Shown: positions 24,131 through 36,509 of the stretch, piece by piece
Numbering within the stretch: position 1 is the stretch's first letter
How the letters are laid out: each line of letters starts with the position of its first letter
Assembly (NCBI GenBank): GCA_003254925.1
Contig: QANZ01051343.1
Span: forward strand, 60,645-124,644
Direction: 5' to 3'
DNA: 64,000 bases
Source of the DNA: Chamaecrista fasciculata
Taxonomy: Eukaryota; Streptophyta; Magnoliopsida; Fabales; Fabaceae
Program-made: the position numbers and the translations under genes
The notes under the pieces: model-generated
What the model was told of the DNA's origin: nothing
Databases searched by the model: none
What the model saw: only the letters and a program-made list of their open reading frames with translations

Positions 24131-24715
24131 TCCTTGGGTAAAATAATTTTTAAGAATAACCTAACATTTTAGTCCATATATTATGTGTGATGTCATTTTA
24201 GTTTTTAATTTTTAAAAATGTCTAATTTATTATTAAAAAATTCAAAACTCATTATAGAATATAGAGTAATCTCTTCATAAATATCTTATCATTATAGGAC
24301 TCAATCTTTTAAATGATTAAATTAAGATGAGCCACATATATTTATAAAAATTAAATAGTTTAAACATTCCAAAACTTAAATTCTAGTACTCGTATATTCA
24401 GAAGACTAAAAATTACTAATTTGCTTCTAACTTTTTAAGATAGAATGGTGTGAAAACAAGCCTCAGATGTCAAAAAGCAGAAAAGCTGCATCGCATTTAA
24501 ATAACAAAAATGTTATACATCGATGAACTTCTTACTTAGTTGATCAAAAAGGGAAAAAGAAAGAAAGAAAGATAGCGAAGTACTCTACATTCTACAATCT
24601 CCCTGACAGTGTTAGAATGACCTACAATGAAACCTTCAATACAACAACAAAAACTGAGGGTGCAGGGGAGATCACTGATATTCATTCACCCTATCAGTAA
24701 TTGCCAATGCAGAGC

Positions 24716-27700
24716 TTAGAATCCAAAGAAGCCAAGCTCACTAGCTCTCTCCTTCTCGAAGGTCTCGAAGTATTGATAGATGATTGTCACTGCAAGTAAT
24801 ATTCCAGTCCCTGAACCAATCGCCCCCATGAAATCTGCCAACACTGTCAGGGCGCCGATGCACATGCCGCCGAAAGCCGCGGCTGTAGGAATGTATCGGT
24901 TCAGCTCTTTTTGTAGGTTTGACTCACGGTGACCAGGCATCACCATTTGTTGTTCCTGTAGATTCAGTGTAAAGATGTTAGCATACAGAGGACGAGCAGG
25001 AATTTTAAGAAAAATCGCATGATAGACAAGTAGCTCAATGATCTACTCAATACAAAAGATGCTCAGTGAGTCAGTATTGAAACATCATTACAGGGCTAAG
25101 CTTAAATCAGAAGCGTGGGAGTAGCTAATATAGCCTAATACCCCTTAAGTAAACCCCAAGACAAAGAGTTCATAACTTCATATTGCTCCCTGAAAGCAAG
25201 CATCACAATGATTTTAAGTTTTTAACTCACTAAAGGTTGGTCAACAGATCGAAGTAACCATGATCCAAAGCAATAGAACTAGCTCAAATTAGCAAACGCA
25301 ACAGGACAAGAAAGAAAAAAGAGACACATTGTTGACTGAAAGGGAGGAAAATAATGCTTAGGAAACTACTCAGTGCGCAGTAGGATGTTTTTCCTAGAAA
25401 AATTACCGTGAAACTTTTATCATTTCATCATCCTGTTTGGGACACAGGGTTGACCAAAGTATATAACACAAAGCAACAAAAATTGTAACACTTCAAACCA
25501 GATTCAACAATAGTGTAAAAGAACCTCCAGATCTAACAATCAACCATTATGTGCAACTTTCTTCAGTACAACATTAAATTTACTTAGGCAGCAAATGCAA
25601 CAGGTCATGCACCTCCCGCATCAAACACTAAAAAATAAGAATTATTATCTAAGTTTAAATGGGATGATTAGACTGGTCCACAACAAACAAAAAGCACCGA
25701 TGACAGTGTTGGCTTGAAGTAAGAATATTGCTGTTTAGACACAGACACACAAACCCAATGCTTCTGGGAATTAGCTAAATACTCTATCCTAGTATGGAAC
25801 ATGCCAAATTACCACAGTTAGGCCAAATTATTGCAAATTATTATGAGACTCAACCAAACACCAAAGCCCAACAATAAAACAGCTCCGTACATATATAATG
25901 AGTGATGAGTGATATTATGAATTATGAACTCATAAGACCGGACAGAAAAGGGGGAAAAAGAAAAGAGGGTCCAGGAAGACTAGAACAGGCTGAGTATATT
26001 CTGCAGTTAGTAAAGACTAAAGTCATAGCTAGGGTAAAAATCACAAAGCTGAAGCTGCATAAGTTATATCAATCAATACCTTCAGTTGCTTGGCAACATC
26101 CCTAGCAGATGACCCAGAGACCTCAATCCAAGTTTTGGAGAACAAGGCACAGGCTGACAACATAAACACAAGATAGAACAATGCATGGAAAGGATTGGCT
26201 GCCATATCAGCTAAGCTGCAAAAGATATATAACAAAGCCATAAATTAGATGTCCGATTAAAGTAATAGGTTATTTTTTTTATAAGAACAGGGAAGACAAC
26301 TTTAGAGGATTATGAACCATGTGAAGAGAAGCCCTTTTTTCTACCTGGAAGGAGCAGTGATGTAGTATGCCAAACCACCGACAGGAATAGATTGACCACC
26401 TCCATATTCAGTTTCTTTCCATTTGCCCAACAGATTCACAAAAAAGTTTGTACTGTACTTACGATGAAGCAGCTGAAAAATAACCAGTAATATTAGATTT
26501 CTTGAAGCTGTAAATTTTAAAAAAAAAAAACACGTCCAGATTTATATTTAGAATGATAAAACCCCACTACCTGGGAGATGAAGTAGAGATTGGACACAAG
26601 GGCTGACTGAAGGATAATGGGCATGTTAGAGGTATAAAACAGTTTGATTGGGTATGAACCCTGCTGTCCACGGGCATTCTTTGATCTTACAGGCAAAACC
26701 ACACGGAAGCCTTGGAAGTATATCACAATTAAGAAGACCAAGACAGTCGCAAGCAGATTTGTCACATTGGGAAGATTCTGTCGATAAAATGCCTCACGAA
26801 GAGCTCGAACCTTGTCTGTTCTAGTAATCAACAAATGGAATAAAGCAATAACGGCACCCTCAAATTCAGCTCCACGTCCACTATTAATGGTGGTAGGACT
26901 AAATGCCTTCCATATGATGTTCTCACTAAAACATAAACAGAACCCATTTACAATTTCAATAAAATATCATAAAAAATAATTGGTAGTTGCCGCATGAGAA
27001 CAAAATTCTATAGCTAAATACTGAAAACAACATAAAACAAAGAAAACAGGAGACAACAAAACTCACCATATATTTGTAGCTATGAATAGGGAAATTCCAG
27101 ATCCCAGGCCATATCCCTTTTGAAGAAGCTCATCTAAACATATCACAATGATACCAGCAAAGCAAAGCTGAATGATGATGAGAATGGCATTTCCTACTCC
27201 AAGTTGGCCGACACTACCATACATCCCAGAAAGAACATAGGCAACTGCCTCTCCAACTGCGATCAAAATACCAAGTAGCTTCTGTGCCCCATTTCTGGTA
27301 AAAAATCAAAATCCATCTAAATACATAGCATATAAAAACGTAGCTGTTTTCAAGGAAATATCAAGTTTCCAGCATAAGAGATTTGCAAAACCCCAATATG
27401 AAATAATGAGGAAAAATCTAAATAAACTACATAAACCATTGAATAAAAGAATCTGGGACAAATCACGCACCATAAATGCCATATGATAACAACAATAACG
27501 TTAAAAGGGAAAATATTATATGCTTAGGGAAGGTAAACAAAACTTACAATAGGGCCCGATCCTCACGTACATTGTTGTCCACCTCAATGATCTTTGATCC
27601 AGCAAGAAGTTGCATCACCAGCCCAGAAGTTACAATGGGGGTGATACCAAGCTCCATAACAGTCCCTCGATTTGATGCAAGGATAACACGCATCCAATAA

Positions 27701-27891
27701 AATGGATCTGCACCTGTTGTTGAGTGTATTCCATAGAGGGGCAGCTGACTACAGACCAGGAAAATAAACAGAGAGATCACAGTATAGATGACCTTTTCCC
27801 TAAATGGGATTTTCCTGTCAGCAGTCTGAACTTCAGGCAGAAATGAAAGAAACGGTCTAACCAGGTGAAGCACTCTAAATCCTCCTCCCAT
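24716..27891 (-). CDS. SEC61A: SEC61 alpha, ER protein-translocation channel subunit (6 exons)
   Basis: Coding exons on the minus strand are 27891-27548, 27294-27067, 26925-26571, 26472-26345, 26215-26080 and 24955-24716. All junctions are GT-AG, and phases join to one 476-residue frame ending in TAA. Plant SEC61 alpha is about 475 residues, so the gene looks complete. It forms the pore through which nascent proteins enter the ER or its membrane, with SEC61 beta and gamma. The start [20 protein letters not shown] is family-typical. Further landmarks are [20 protein letters not shown] (plug/TM2 region), [56 protein letters not shown]-type ([18 protein letters not shown]), and the C-terminus ASELGFFGF. 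There are about ten membrane segments. The largest intron (24956-26079) follows exon 5. No defects seen. Confidence 0.96.
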
Positions 27892-29030
27892 TTCAACTAA
27901 CTATAACACAACCTGCACCAGATATTTGTTATAAATAAATATGCACATTCATGAAATGGAAGGAAAATAAAAATAAACTTGCTATTGTAGTAAACACCAG
28001 AATTCAAATAACAAATGCATCCATCAAATAAATTCAAGGTTGGCAACAACAGAAAAAATTACTTCACTAATTTTTTTCCCTTTTCTTCAATTGGAAAGGA
28101 CTTTAGGAGCAATATCAGCAGCCAAAATGCATGTGAAACTTACTCGTGGACCTAATTTCAAAGCACCAAGGCTGTGTGCTTGTGGTAGTTGCTACACATG
28201 TAGCAAGAATAATGACCAGTTTACCAAGAAACCAATCTAGAAGATTGAGATACAGGCTTTAAAGAGTAATGACTTTGAGCATTCAACCATGCAGCGAAAG
28301 GAAACAATGATACTGACAACTTATCTAGTCATCCATCCTCAAACAGACATGACCACGGGAATTCAAAACACGATTTTCCTATGTGCTACCAGGACATTCT
28401 CATCGGTTAAACAAACAATGATAAATGCTCCATATTAACTAAAATAGCCACTTAAGTACCCCACAAGAACAATCACCGATCAAATTACAATCAATAGTAA
28501 GCAGCAGTGAAGGCAATGAGAAAATTTAATCACAACAAAATAAAATATCTGGAAGGGAAGAAAGAAAATTTCAATAATCGGGTAAGCAAATCGGATAGCC
28601 AGTAATTGCACATAATCCATACTCAGCGTCACACCAAAAAAAACAAAAACAGTTCCCTAGAGCATAAAGCGTACCTAGCGATACTAACGCATGGCATAAA
28701 CCCAGATTTAGCTCATGCATGATAGGGTATTACAAAAAAAAAAAAAAAAACCAATCTGAACGCATGCACATATTGAAAACCCTATTCCCAAACGCAAGAA
28801 AACGCATATACTTTTTCCCCAAAAAACAAAACATACCGATCGGAGAAATTTTCCAGAAATTCGAATCGATAAAAACAGATCTACAGATTATGAGAAACCA
28901 AAGAAAAAGAAATAAAATTTACCAGAGCTAAAAGCGCGTGTTAGAAATCTGGGATAGAGGAAAAAACTTGTAAAATCAAAGCGAAAACGAGGGATTCCGA
29001 TTCAGAATCATAGAGTTTGAGAGAGAAGGG
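27892..29030 (-). promoter_or_regulatory. 5' UTR exon and leader intron of SEC61 alpha
   Basis: On the minus strand a donor (CTCTG then GTAAAT) near 28920 and an acceptor (TGGTGCAG) near 27915 define a leader intron of about 1 kb, placing a short non-coding exon at about 28922-29030. The ATG at 27891 then lies about 20 bases into exon 2. Positions are judged by eye from consensus splice sites. Confidence 0.6.
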
Positions 29031-29045
29031 TCCGTGGGATACTTG

Positions 29046-29140
29046 CTTTATATATATATACCAAAGGAATTGGGAAGCCTGTACGTGGCCTCAGCCATTC
29101 ACGATCGAACACGTGTTAGGATTTGATGACGTGGATCGTG
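29046..29140 (-). promoter_or_regulatory. SEC61 alpha core promoter: TATA box, G-box and UPR-like element
   Basis: Reading on the minus strand, TATATATATATAAAG at about 29062-29047 is a good TATA box about 30 bases before the expected transcript start. Upstream are CACGTG (29110-29115) and CCACGTCATC (29134-29125). The last matches the core of the plant unfolded-protein-response element bound by bZIP factors such as bZIP60 and bZIP28. This fits a translocon gene induced by ER stress. Function is inferred from motif and position only. Confidence 0.55.
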
Positions 29141-29269
29141 TTGGCATTCTTGACTAGTTACGTGTTTTTATAATGAGAGTCAACTTTCCATACAGGGGTA
29201 TTTTGGGAAATTACGAAACGATAATCAAGCCAGTGAGATATTCAACACAAAAGAATCATGTTTTGGATA

Positions 29270-29640
29270 TTTTGAGGATTTCCTTTTCGTATTTTGATTT
29301 CAAATATAATGTATATAACATTTATTATTCGATCTTTAAATTTATATTGAGTTGATTGATTAGTTTTTGAATAATTAAAATATATAATTTAATTTTTAAA
29401 ATATTATAATTATCAATGATTTAATCTCTAAATTAAATTTAAAGATAAAGAAATATAAATTCAAAACCAAAAAGAAAAACAATTAAAATTTAAGAGCCAA
29501 ATCATCATGGACTAAATCATTAACAATTATAATATTTTAAAGATAAATATTTCAATTATTTAATAATCAATACATCGACCGATATAAATTCAAACATCAA
29601 CAAAGAAAATCTTATATATATATATATATATATCACCTAG
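29270..29640. repeat. AT-rich mirrored stretch and TA microsatellite
   Basis: Arms such as ATTTAATTTTTAAAATATTA and TATAATATTTTAAAGATAAA mirror one another loosely, with GTCCATGATG-like text in the centre, suggesting an old foldback element. A (TA)n run lies at about 29612-29632. Confidence 0.4.
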
Positions 29641-29954
29641 AGCTAATAATATTTCTATGGATGAGAATATTTGAATTCATTTATCCTAATAAAATATAGT
29701 CACATTTTTAANACAAGAGAGCCCAACCTGTTTATATATGTACAAATAAAGGTGAGGAACTCCAGCCCGGTGTGATTGTCCAAATATATAAGTAATGTAT
29801 TAAAAATTAGACTTGGACCTTACTCCAACAAGTTCCCGTGAGTTACGAGTCTATTAATTTACTCAATTAATATGGGTGATATATTTATTATAAAATTTAA
29901 TTTCAAGAGTTTTTATATTCAAAAGCTATAAGGCATAATTTTATTCATCATCCA

Positions 29955-30295
29955 TTTAAAATAAAGAGTAAATTACAATCTGGTATTTTATAGTTTAGTC
30001 ATATTTGACTTTGGTACCCTGTGGTTTAAAAAATGACACATTGGTATCATGTGGTATTCTCCATTAACACTTTGATACCATTTAAAGCTATTTTGTATTT
30101 TTAACCATAACAAATTTTGCAAAAAATATATATTGGCCCNTTTTGTAATTTTAACAATAACAAATTTTGCAAAAATTACATATTGACCCCAAATTTTTTT
30201 CATAAAATTACAAATAGGTCCCTGGATACATATTATCTAGGGACTAAAATGAAAACTTTTAAAAAAATTTGGGGTCAGAATTTGCTTTAAACTAT
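29955..30295. mobile_element. Partial foldback element with assembly N
   Basis: The left arm GAGTAAATTACAATCTGGTA, TGACTTTGGTACCCTGTGGT matches the GGTACCCTGTGG family seen at 51541. The expected right arm is not complete. A direct repeat of TTTTAACNATAACAAATTTTGCAAAAA type flanks the N at 30140. Confidence 0.5.
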
Positions 30296-30298
30296 GTA

Positions 30299-30801
30299 GG
30301 CTCCGTTTGGTATGTTGGAATTGGCCTTTGCATTGTAAAGTGGTACAAACTCCAAGATTTTCATGTGTTTGATATGACAATATATGCTCTGTAAAGTGGA
30401 TTACAATGTAAAGGCATTTACATTACATAGGTCATTTTTCTTTACTTCACATTTCTGATGTAATCCAACTTTACTTAGGGAATCATGGTAGAATTCCTAA
30501 TTTGCCCCTCTCACTCTCATCCCATCTTCTTCCTCTTTATGAAACCGAGCCCGCAACTGTGGACGACGGCGCCAGTGGCCGTGTACGGCGGCGACAACTG
30601 TCGTGGAAGGCGGTGACGGCGGTTGACGGCGGTTGACGGCGGTGGCCTTGTGGTAATTGTGGGAGGGGCATTTTTGTCATTTTCTTTCTATATCTATTTT
30701 ACTTTCCCTCCCCTACCTTTTTATACCAAACACTTTAAAATTTTTACCTACTTTACATTCCCTCAACTACTTTCTTTTCCCATATTTTTTTACAAACGGA
30801 C
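30299..30801. mobile_element. Candidate MITE with CCGTTTGG-type termini
   Basis: The left end GGCTCCGTTTGGTATG and the right end (reverse complement GGTCCGTTTGTAAAA) are similar, and inner text ATTGTAAAGTGG / TTTACATT is partly mirrored. Possible 3-bp GTA duplication. The centre (30540-30660) is unusually GC-rich and includes the short repeat GACGGCGGTT (30608-30646). Superfamily unresolved. Confidence 0.45.
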
Positions 30802-30899
30802 CGTATTTGTTAATTGAGCTAGCAACCAAACCTATTTGCACCCGTTTACTCACGAGTAAAAATGCTACCAAAAGTTGAAGTGCATTGACAAAGTATTAT

Positions 30900-31440
30900 T
30901 TTTACTTAAAAAAGAAATCAGACTTTTTGTAGTTTTGACCATTTTTTTTTTGGGACTTTACATGGCAACCCATGACAGAAAACCAACTCAGCAAGGCCCA
31001 ACAAGGCCAATCTGAGAGGACATGAGAGTCCACCAAGGGCTCAAATAGAAAACACTAAGGCCAGCCCTTAACTCCCAGTAGAAGGAAAAAGACAACTAAC
31101 AAAGAAACCCAATCCCAATTCAAGTTGTCACCAAAACTTTAAAAAAAACGCCTTTGTTGTAAAATGGGAAGTAATTTTAGTGGTATCTTTCAAATAAGCC
31201 CATTGGATTGGATTGGATTGAAGTTGAGTCATTTATAAGGCAACCAATTTATGACCTATTAGTAAGTTTTAAATAAATCATGAGTATGTCAATGTTTAGA
31301 CTTATTTGTAGGCCTAAACTTAAATCCATGAACTTTTGTATGAATGGGCTTCGACTGAGGTCTAACTCACAACATTAATTGTTCATTTTAATGAGCAATT
31401 ATTTGCCCAGCCCAAGACTTGACCTAAATTGAAGTAACTT
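30900..31440. other. Intergenic stretch, no gene seen
   Basis: Contains a purine-rich segment (30955-31090) and ordinary AT-rich sequence. No coding or RNA gene recognised. Confidence 0.4.
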
Positions 31441-31841
31441 TACAAACTTATTTTTTATTTCTGAATTTATACTGAGTTAACAATTTAGTCCCTGAATTTT
31501 AAAAAAAATTCTGAATCAACCGCTAAATTTTACTCCATCGTCAACTTTTTTGATCTCTGAGCTATTAACCATGAGTTAACCTCTTGACATGGCCCTTAAA
31601 CGATGACGTGGCACTGGTAAATGCTTATTTGTCATTTGCATCATCTATCCTAATCAAATTCAACATTACACATCAGAATAAATAATTTAACTTAATATTT
31701 TAAAAATTAAAAACCTTGTCCCTCTAAATGTTCCCCCTTCCCTTCGAAAGAGGATCCACTGTTGTACAACACCAATAATAGAAGACCAATAATATTGTAC
31801 CATGTGTACAGAGTTGTACACATGGCATAATATCATTGGTT

Positions 31842-32168
31842 TTATGTTGTACAACACCAATGCTGTGCAATAGAGGATCCAAAGGCCTTCTGTTCGACTT
31901 CTTCCAAATTCCAATTCTTCACCAATAACCTGAGCTTTGCAACAACTGATCGCTTCACTGCAATAGACCTCTTCTTCACCTCCACATCGGGCTTTGGTGC
32001 CAACTCAATCGCGGTGGCAAGACACATCATCGAGCCGATCTGCGAGTTCACGTCTGCTCCTGCGTTAGAGTCTCCATCAACGACCTTAGAAATACCACTG
32101 AGAACGACGACTTGGTGATCCCCGACAATGTTGTTGGAAGAAGAAGCTCGTTGCAGTGAAGCGATCAA
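31842..32168 (-). other. Gene-like segment inside the foldback (possible captured fragment)
   Basis: A 108-residue open frame on the minus strand (VVVLSGISKVVDGDSNAG, MMCLATAIELAPKPDVEVKK) has more balanced composition than the surrounding DNA. I do not recognise a family. Its mirrored partner (GCAGTGAAGCGATCAACT near 32152 against the sequence near 31945) shows that it is part of the inverted repeat. It may be a host gene piece captured by a Pack-MULE, or chance. Confidence 0.3.
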
Positions 32169-32268
32169 CTATGGTAAAGCTCAAGCAATTGGTGAGGAAT
32201 TAGAATTTGGAAAAAGTGGAAGGGAAGGGGGGAGATTTAGAGGGGCAAGGTTTTTTATTTTTAAAATA

Positions 32269-33228
32269 GGCCAAAATCTTATTTTGGTCTCTCAAATTTT
32301 CAAAAAGTTTTACCGTTAGTCCCTCTCCAATTTTCATCCAATTTTTCTGTAAAACAAAAGAAAAAATCGATTTACAATCCCCAAAAGTTATATTTTTTGC
32401 ATTAAAGTCCTTTCTTTTTATAATAGAATCAAAATGTAAGAAAAAATGAAGATATTGGGATTTGAAACAATTGGCCGCCCAAAAAGGAACTCAGCCAAAT
32501 CGAATCTTCTTCTTCAATCACAGCACCGTTCTTCTTCTTCTTCCCTCACTGCCGCCAGCGATGGATCCTCAAATCACAACACCTTGCCCTCAAATTAAAT
32601 CACAACACCTTCTTCTTCTTCTTCAAATTAAAGCATTGTTCTTCTTCTTCTTCCCTCAAATCACAGCACCATCAGTGTCTCACAACACTGATGTCGATGT
32701 CAACATCGCCGTTGATGATGCGATTGATGGATGCTGGCGGCCGTGTTGTGATTTGAGGGAAGAAGAAGAAGAAGAAAGTGTTGTGATTTAAAGACCCATT
32801 GCCATGGACGCCGGCAGCGGGGCTGTGATTTGAGGGAAGAAGAAGAACGATGTTTTGATTTGAAGAAGAAGAAAAAGGTGTTGTGATTTAATTTGAGGAT
32901 AAGGTGTTGAGACTTGAGGATCCATTCACTGGCGGCAGTGAGGGAAGAAGAAGAAGAACGATTGTGTGATTGAAGAAGAAGAGTCGTTTGATTGGGTTCC
33001 TTTTTTTTGGGGGCAAAATCATTTCAAATCCCAATTTATTCATATTTTTTTATATTTTGCTCATATTATAAAAAGAAAAGATTTTAATGTAAAAAAATAA
33101 AACTTTTGGAGAGGGACTAACATTGGAACTTTTTGGAAACTTGAGGGACCAAAGCGGAACGAAAAAAACTTGAGGGATCAAAACAAAACTTTGAGCAAAT
33201 TTGAGGGACCAAAATAGGACTTTAGCCT
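32269..33228. mobile_element. Foldback MULE-like element, 960 bp, 9-bp TSD, nested
   Basis: Terminal arms GGCCAAAATCTTATTTTGGT and its mirror ending AATAGGACTTTAGCC enclose GAAGAA/CTTCTT-rich inner arms (TTCTTCTTCTTCCCTCACTG and mirror). The 9-mer TTTAAAATA is present at 32260-32268 and 33229-33237. The element sits inside the older foldback at 31443-33440. A 109-residue open frame (32462-32791) lies across the arm and has no recognisable domain. Confidence 0.88.
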
Positions 33229-33874
33229 TTAAAATATTAAGTTAAATTATCTATTCTGATGTGTAATGTGGATGATAAATAAGTATTTAGCGGTGCCAGT
33301 CATCGTTTAACAGCCACACATGTCACGAGGGCTAAGTTAGCAGCTTAAGGATAAAAAATTTAACAATGAAGTAAAATTCATTAACTAAATCGTTGACTAA
33401 GTACAAATTCAGGGACCAAAAACTAAGTTTTCTCTTTAAAATAGTTTATATTATTATGAGGAACTACTAAATACTAATTTAAGCAATTTTCTATTTAACA
33501 AATTATTTAAATAATCATTAATTAAGTTCAATAAACTCTTTTTTCATCTTTAAATTTTACACTAATTGTTAATTTTGTTCTTATTTGCAGTCAATTTCAT
33601 TTTTAAAGTATCATATTTTGATCAATTTTATTATTTGCTCTTGCTTTAGCCTAATATTAGCAATAGATTGAAAAATATGATGAAGTCTGTCAATCTCTCA
33701 TTAATTTATTGAAAGAAGTTGATTTAAATACAAAATTAACTAAAATGTAAAATATTAAAGATGAAATTGATCACAAAAAAAAAAAGAATAGAGACAAAAT
33801 TAATATTTGATGTAAAATTTAAAGATAAAAAATAGGTCATTTTGCCTATAATTTGATAGAGATCTCTTTTATTT

Positions 33875-34444
33875 GAGTAAACTTACTATTTGGTTTATCT
33901 TTTTCACTGAGTCAATGATTTGGTCCCTTATTTATTGAAATAGACTACTAAATTCCTCATTTATCATAATCGTCAATTATTTAGTTCCTCAGTTAGAATC
34001 CATTAAATTATTTGATGACGTGAACGTTAAATGCTTATATGGCACCATTAAATGTCAATTTGGTATCCTAGTCACATAAACTAACTGAACCTGACCAACA
34101 AACACAATTAAATTGGCCTAAAATTGAGTCAGACCCAAATATTTGCATTACACGTGAAGCTTCCATAAGATATAAACTATTGAAGCATTGCCAAATCTCA
34201 AACCCTAGGTGGTCACAAATAATTAAATATGTGGCATTTAACGTGTTACATGTGCATTTAATGATCAGGTCATTAGAGTCAGTAACGGAGATATGTTAGA
34301 GAGACTAATAAGTTGACATTTGTAATTTTTGAGGAACCAACTAATCTATTTCAAAAATGTAGAAACCAAATAGTTGAAAATGTAAAAAAGGAGGTTGTGG
34401 CAAAAAAAAAAATGTGAAAAAGGAGGGAGCAAATAGGTTTCCTC
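33875..34444. mobile_element. Foldback MULE-like element, 570 bp, 9-bp TSD
   Basis: Ends GAGTAAACTTACTATTTGG and CAAATAGGTTTCCTC are inverted. The inner arms mirror one another (CATTTAATG, GATGACG/TAACGGAG text). CTTTTATTT is duplicated at 33866-33874 and 34445-34453. No coding content. Confidence 0.85.
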
Positions 34445-34499
34445 CTTTTATTTTTTTTCAAGATCACATATAAACTTCTTTTATGGCATATCCCGTGAT

Positions 34500-35250
34500 T
34501 CCCGTCCAATAGCATTTGTCATTAACACCACGCTCTCCACCGAGGTTTCGTCTCCGACCTCAAGAAGCTCAGTGGCCTCAATCGTCTTGAAGGATCTTGT
34601 CGAGGAGATCACCGATGTCGTAAGTTTGCTTTTACCATGTCACTAAATAACTCGTCAACATCACTGATTTGAATAGTTGTATATCTTTTTCCTCTGTTAA
34701 GAATGAGAATCATCATCATCTCTATTACTTTTTATTCTGTTTGGTGGGGATTTTAGCTTTAATCATTCTGGTTACATACATACTTGATTCTTGATTTTCC
34801 ACAGATCTATTTTGTGGTATCATTTGATATTTGGATGTACTATGGTTTTGGTGCGCCTCCTAGTAGCTTATTGTTAAAGCTAAATAATCATCCCTGTTGA
34901 ACTGCTTTGTGGCCGGAACAATTGCCTTACCCTTTACTTAGTTCTATTTTATAGGTTAGGCTTGTGCCTTTTAATGGCATCTTTGTTTGAATTCACATAC
35001 GTTCTGTTTTATGGGTTACACTTGTGTATTGTAGACTTGTAGTGTAGCCCTTTCCATTTGTTTTGGTACATAGGTATGCATTAACTTGATGTTAGTTTGA
35101 GCATAATTTCCATTAATCCCACTTGTGGACAATTATTGTGTTGCCGCCGGCAAAGCAACCGCCCGGATCGAGTTTTCTGCTTCCATCTCTTTTGTGGCCG
35201 CAATTCCTTCACTCTTGATTAAGTGAAGGGTCTGGTCTCGGGTTGTCATA
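34500..35250 (+). other. Unrecognised stretch with exon-like patches
   Basis: Positions 34525-34620 (CGAGGTTTCGTCTCCGACCT, CTCAAGAAGCTCAGTGGCCT) are GC-richer than the surroundings and end at a donor-like GTAAGT-type site (GTCGTAAGTTTG). A second patch at 35145-35230 (CCGGCAAAGCAACCGCCCGG) is similar. They could be exons of a gene relic, but I recognise no protein family and cannot set a frame with confidence. Confidence 0.3.
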
Positions 35251-35465
35251 GGTAATCTAAACGAAAAGAAAGAAGAAAAAAAGAAGGCTGCAGAGCGAGG
35301 AAAGCTAGGTAGTCGCTAGAACATGGAATGGGAGGATTCAATATATAATTTCACACAAATAGTTGAAATACAGAAGCAAGCTTCCATAGCTTCCACAGAG
35401 AGAAATGGCAAAGAAGGAAGAAGAAAGAGGACAAGCTGGGATTGAGAAATGGAAGAGGTAGGTAA

Positions 35466-35513
35466 TCAAAAAAAAAAAAAAAAAAAAANAAAAAAAAAAA
35501 AAAAAAAAAAAAA
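35466..35513. repeat. Poly(A) tract containing an N
   Basis: About 45 A's interrupted by one N at 35489, flanked on both sides by copies of the GCTAGAACATGGAATGGG segment. This looks like the tail of a retroposed sequence or a collapsed assembly join. Confidence 0.6.
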
Positions 35514-35806
35514 AGCTTGCTCAGCGAGGAAAGCTTGGTACTCACTAGAACATGGAATGGGAGAATTCAATATATAATTTTACACAAATAGTATATAACC
35601 CATTCATTCTCTGCAGATTTCAGAATCGTGGGGGCTTCACCACTCTATTATGTATTAATTAAACACTCTTTTTCTGTTTTCGGCTTCACCACTGGAATGG
35701 AATTGAGCGCATCTTCTTAATATATAAACATGTATCAAATAAAGAACGAAATGACCCAACTAATCTGAAATGGGCGACAATATGCATGGCTCAACTAGTT
35801 ATTTTA

Positions 35807-36509
35807 GGCTACAACTTTGTTTTCGTCCCTAGTATTTGTCTATGATTTTATTTTAGTCTTTAAAGTTTTTATTTTATTTTATTTTGGTCCCCGAAGTTGC
35901 TAAAAAATTTCATTGTCAGTCCCTTAGTCATTTTCATCCACTTTCCTCGGTTTAAAAAAAGCAAAGAAAGGAGAAAATCGCAGAATCACCCCCAACAAAG
36001 TGAGTTTCTTTTAAAAATTTTAGTCTAATTCTCTTTTTTTGCACATTCTTTGGGATGTTTTAGAATATTTCAGAGTAGATTCTTGATCCGGATGAAATAA
36101 CAATGGAGGAATCCTCTAAAGACGTTCTTATTTGTGTGAAATCATTCTAAACCCAAAGTTCTAGGCTTCTATAGGGACTAAAGTGTAACTTTTCCCAAAA
36201 TTTGGACTGGTCTGTAATTCTTGCATTATTTCAACTTTGGATAAAATTACATTTTCCCCCAAATACTTTTACAAAGCTCATTCAACTCATTGGGAGTTAT
36301 GGTTTAGGGACCAAGATGCAGAAAATAAGACTATTGCGGCTCATTTTGCAATTTTCTCCTTTTTTGTCGAGGAAAATGGATGAAAATGACTTAGGGACTA
36401 ACAGTGAAACTTTTTAACAACTTAAGGGACCAAAACAGAACAAAAAAAAGTTTTAGGACTAAAACAGAATCTTGGACAAATATTAGGGACCAAAATAAAA
36501 TTTTGGCTA
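35807..36509. mobile_element. Foldback MULE-like element in copy A, 703 bp
   Basis: Ends GGCTACAACTTTGTTTTCGT and AATAAAATTTTGGCTA are inverted. Flanks GTTATTTTA (35798-35806) and ATTATTTTA (36510-36518) differ by one base, consistent with a 9-bp duplication. The same element and flanks recur at 41901-42589, so insertion came before the segmental duplication. Confidence 0.78.

Larger units (their letters stand above)
31443..33440. mobile_element. Outer foldback element, interrupted by a second one
   Basis: The left arm (TATACTGAGTTAACAATTTA, GTCCCTGAATTTT, CATGGCCCTTAAACGATGAC, CAACATTACACATCAGAATA) is mirrored by 33230-33440 (TATTCTGATGTGTAATGTGG, GTCATCGTTTAACAGCCACA, CAAATTCAGGGACC). A second mirrored pair inside (CCTTGTCCCTCTAAATG at 31714 and its complement near 32225) encloses gene-like sequence. 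Removing the inserted element at 32269-33228 leaves about 1 kb, a normal size for this class. Confidence 0.78.

Noticed and set aside
30623-30878. Overlapping frames of 64 and 73 residues
   Set aside because: Low-complexity Phe/Ser-rich reading of a T-rich stretch in a candidate MITE.
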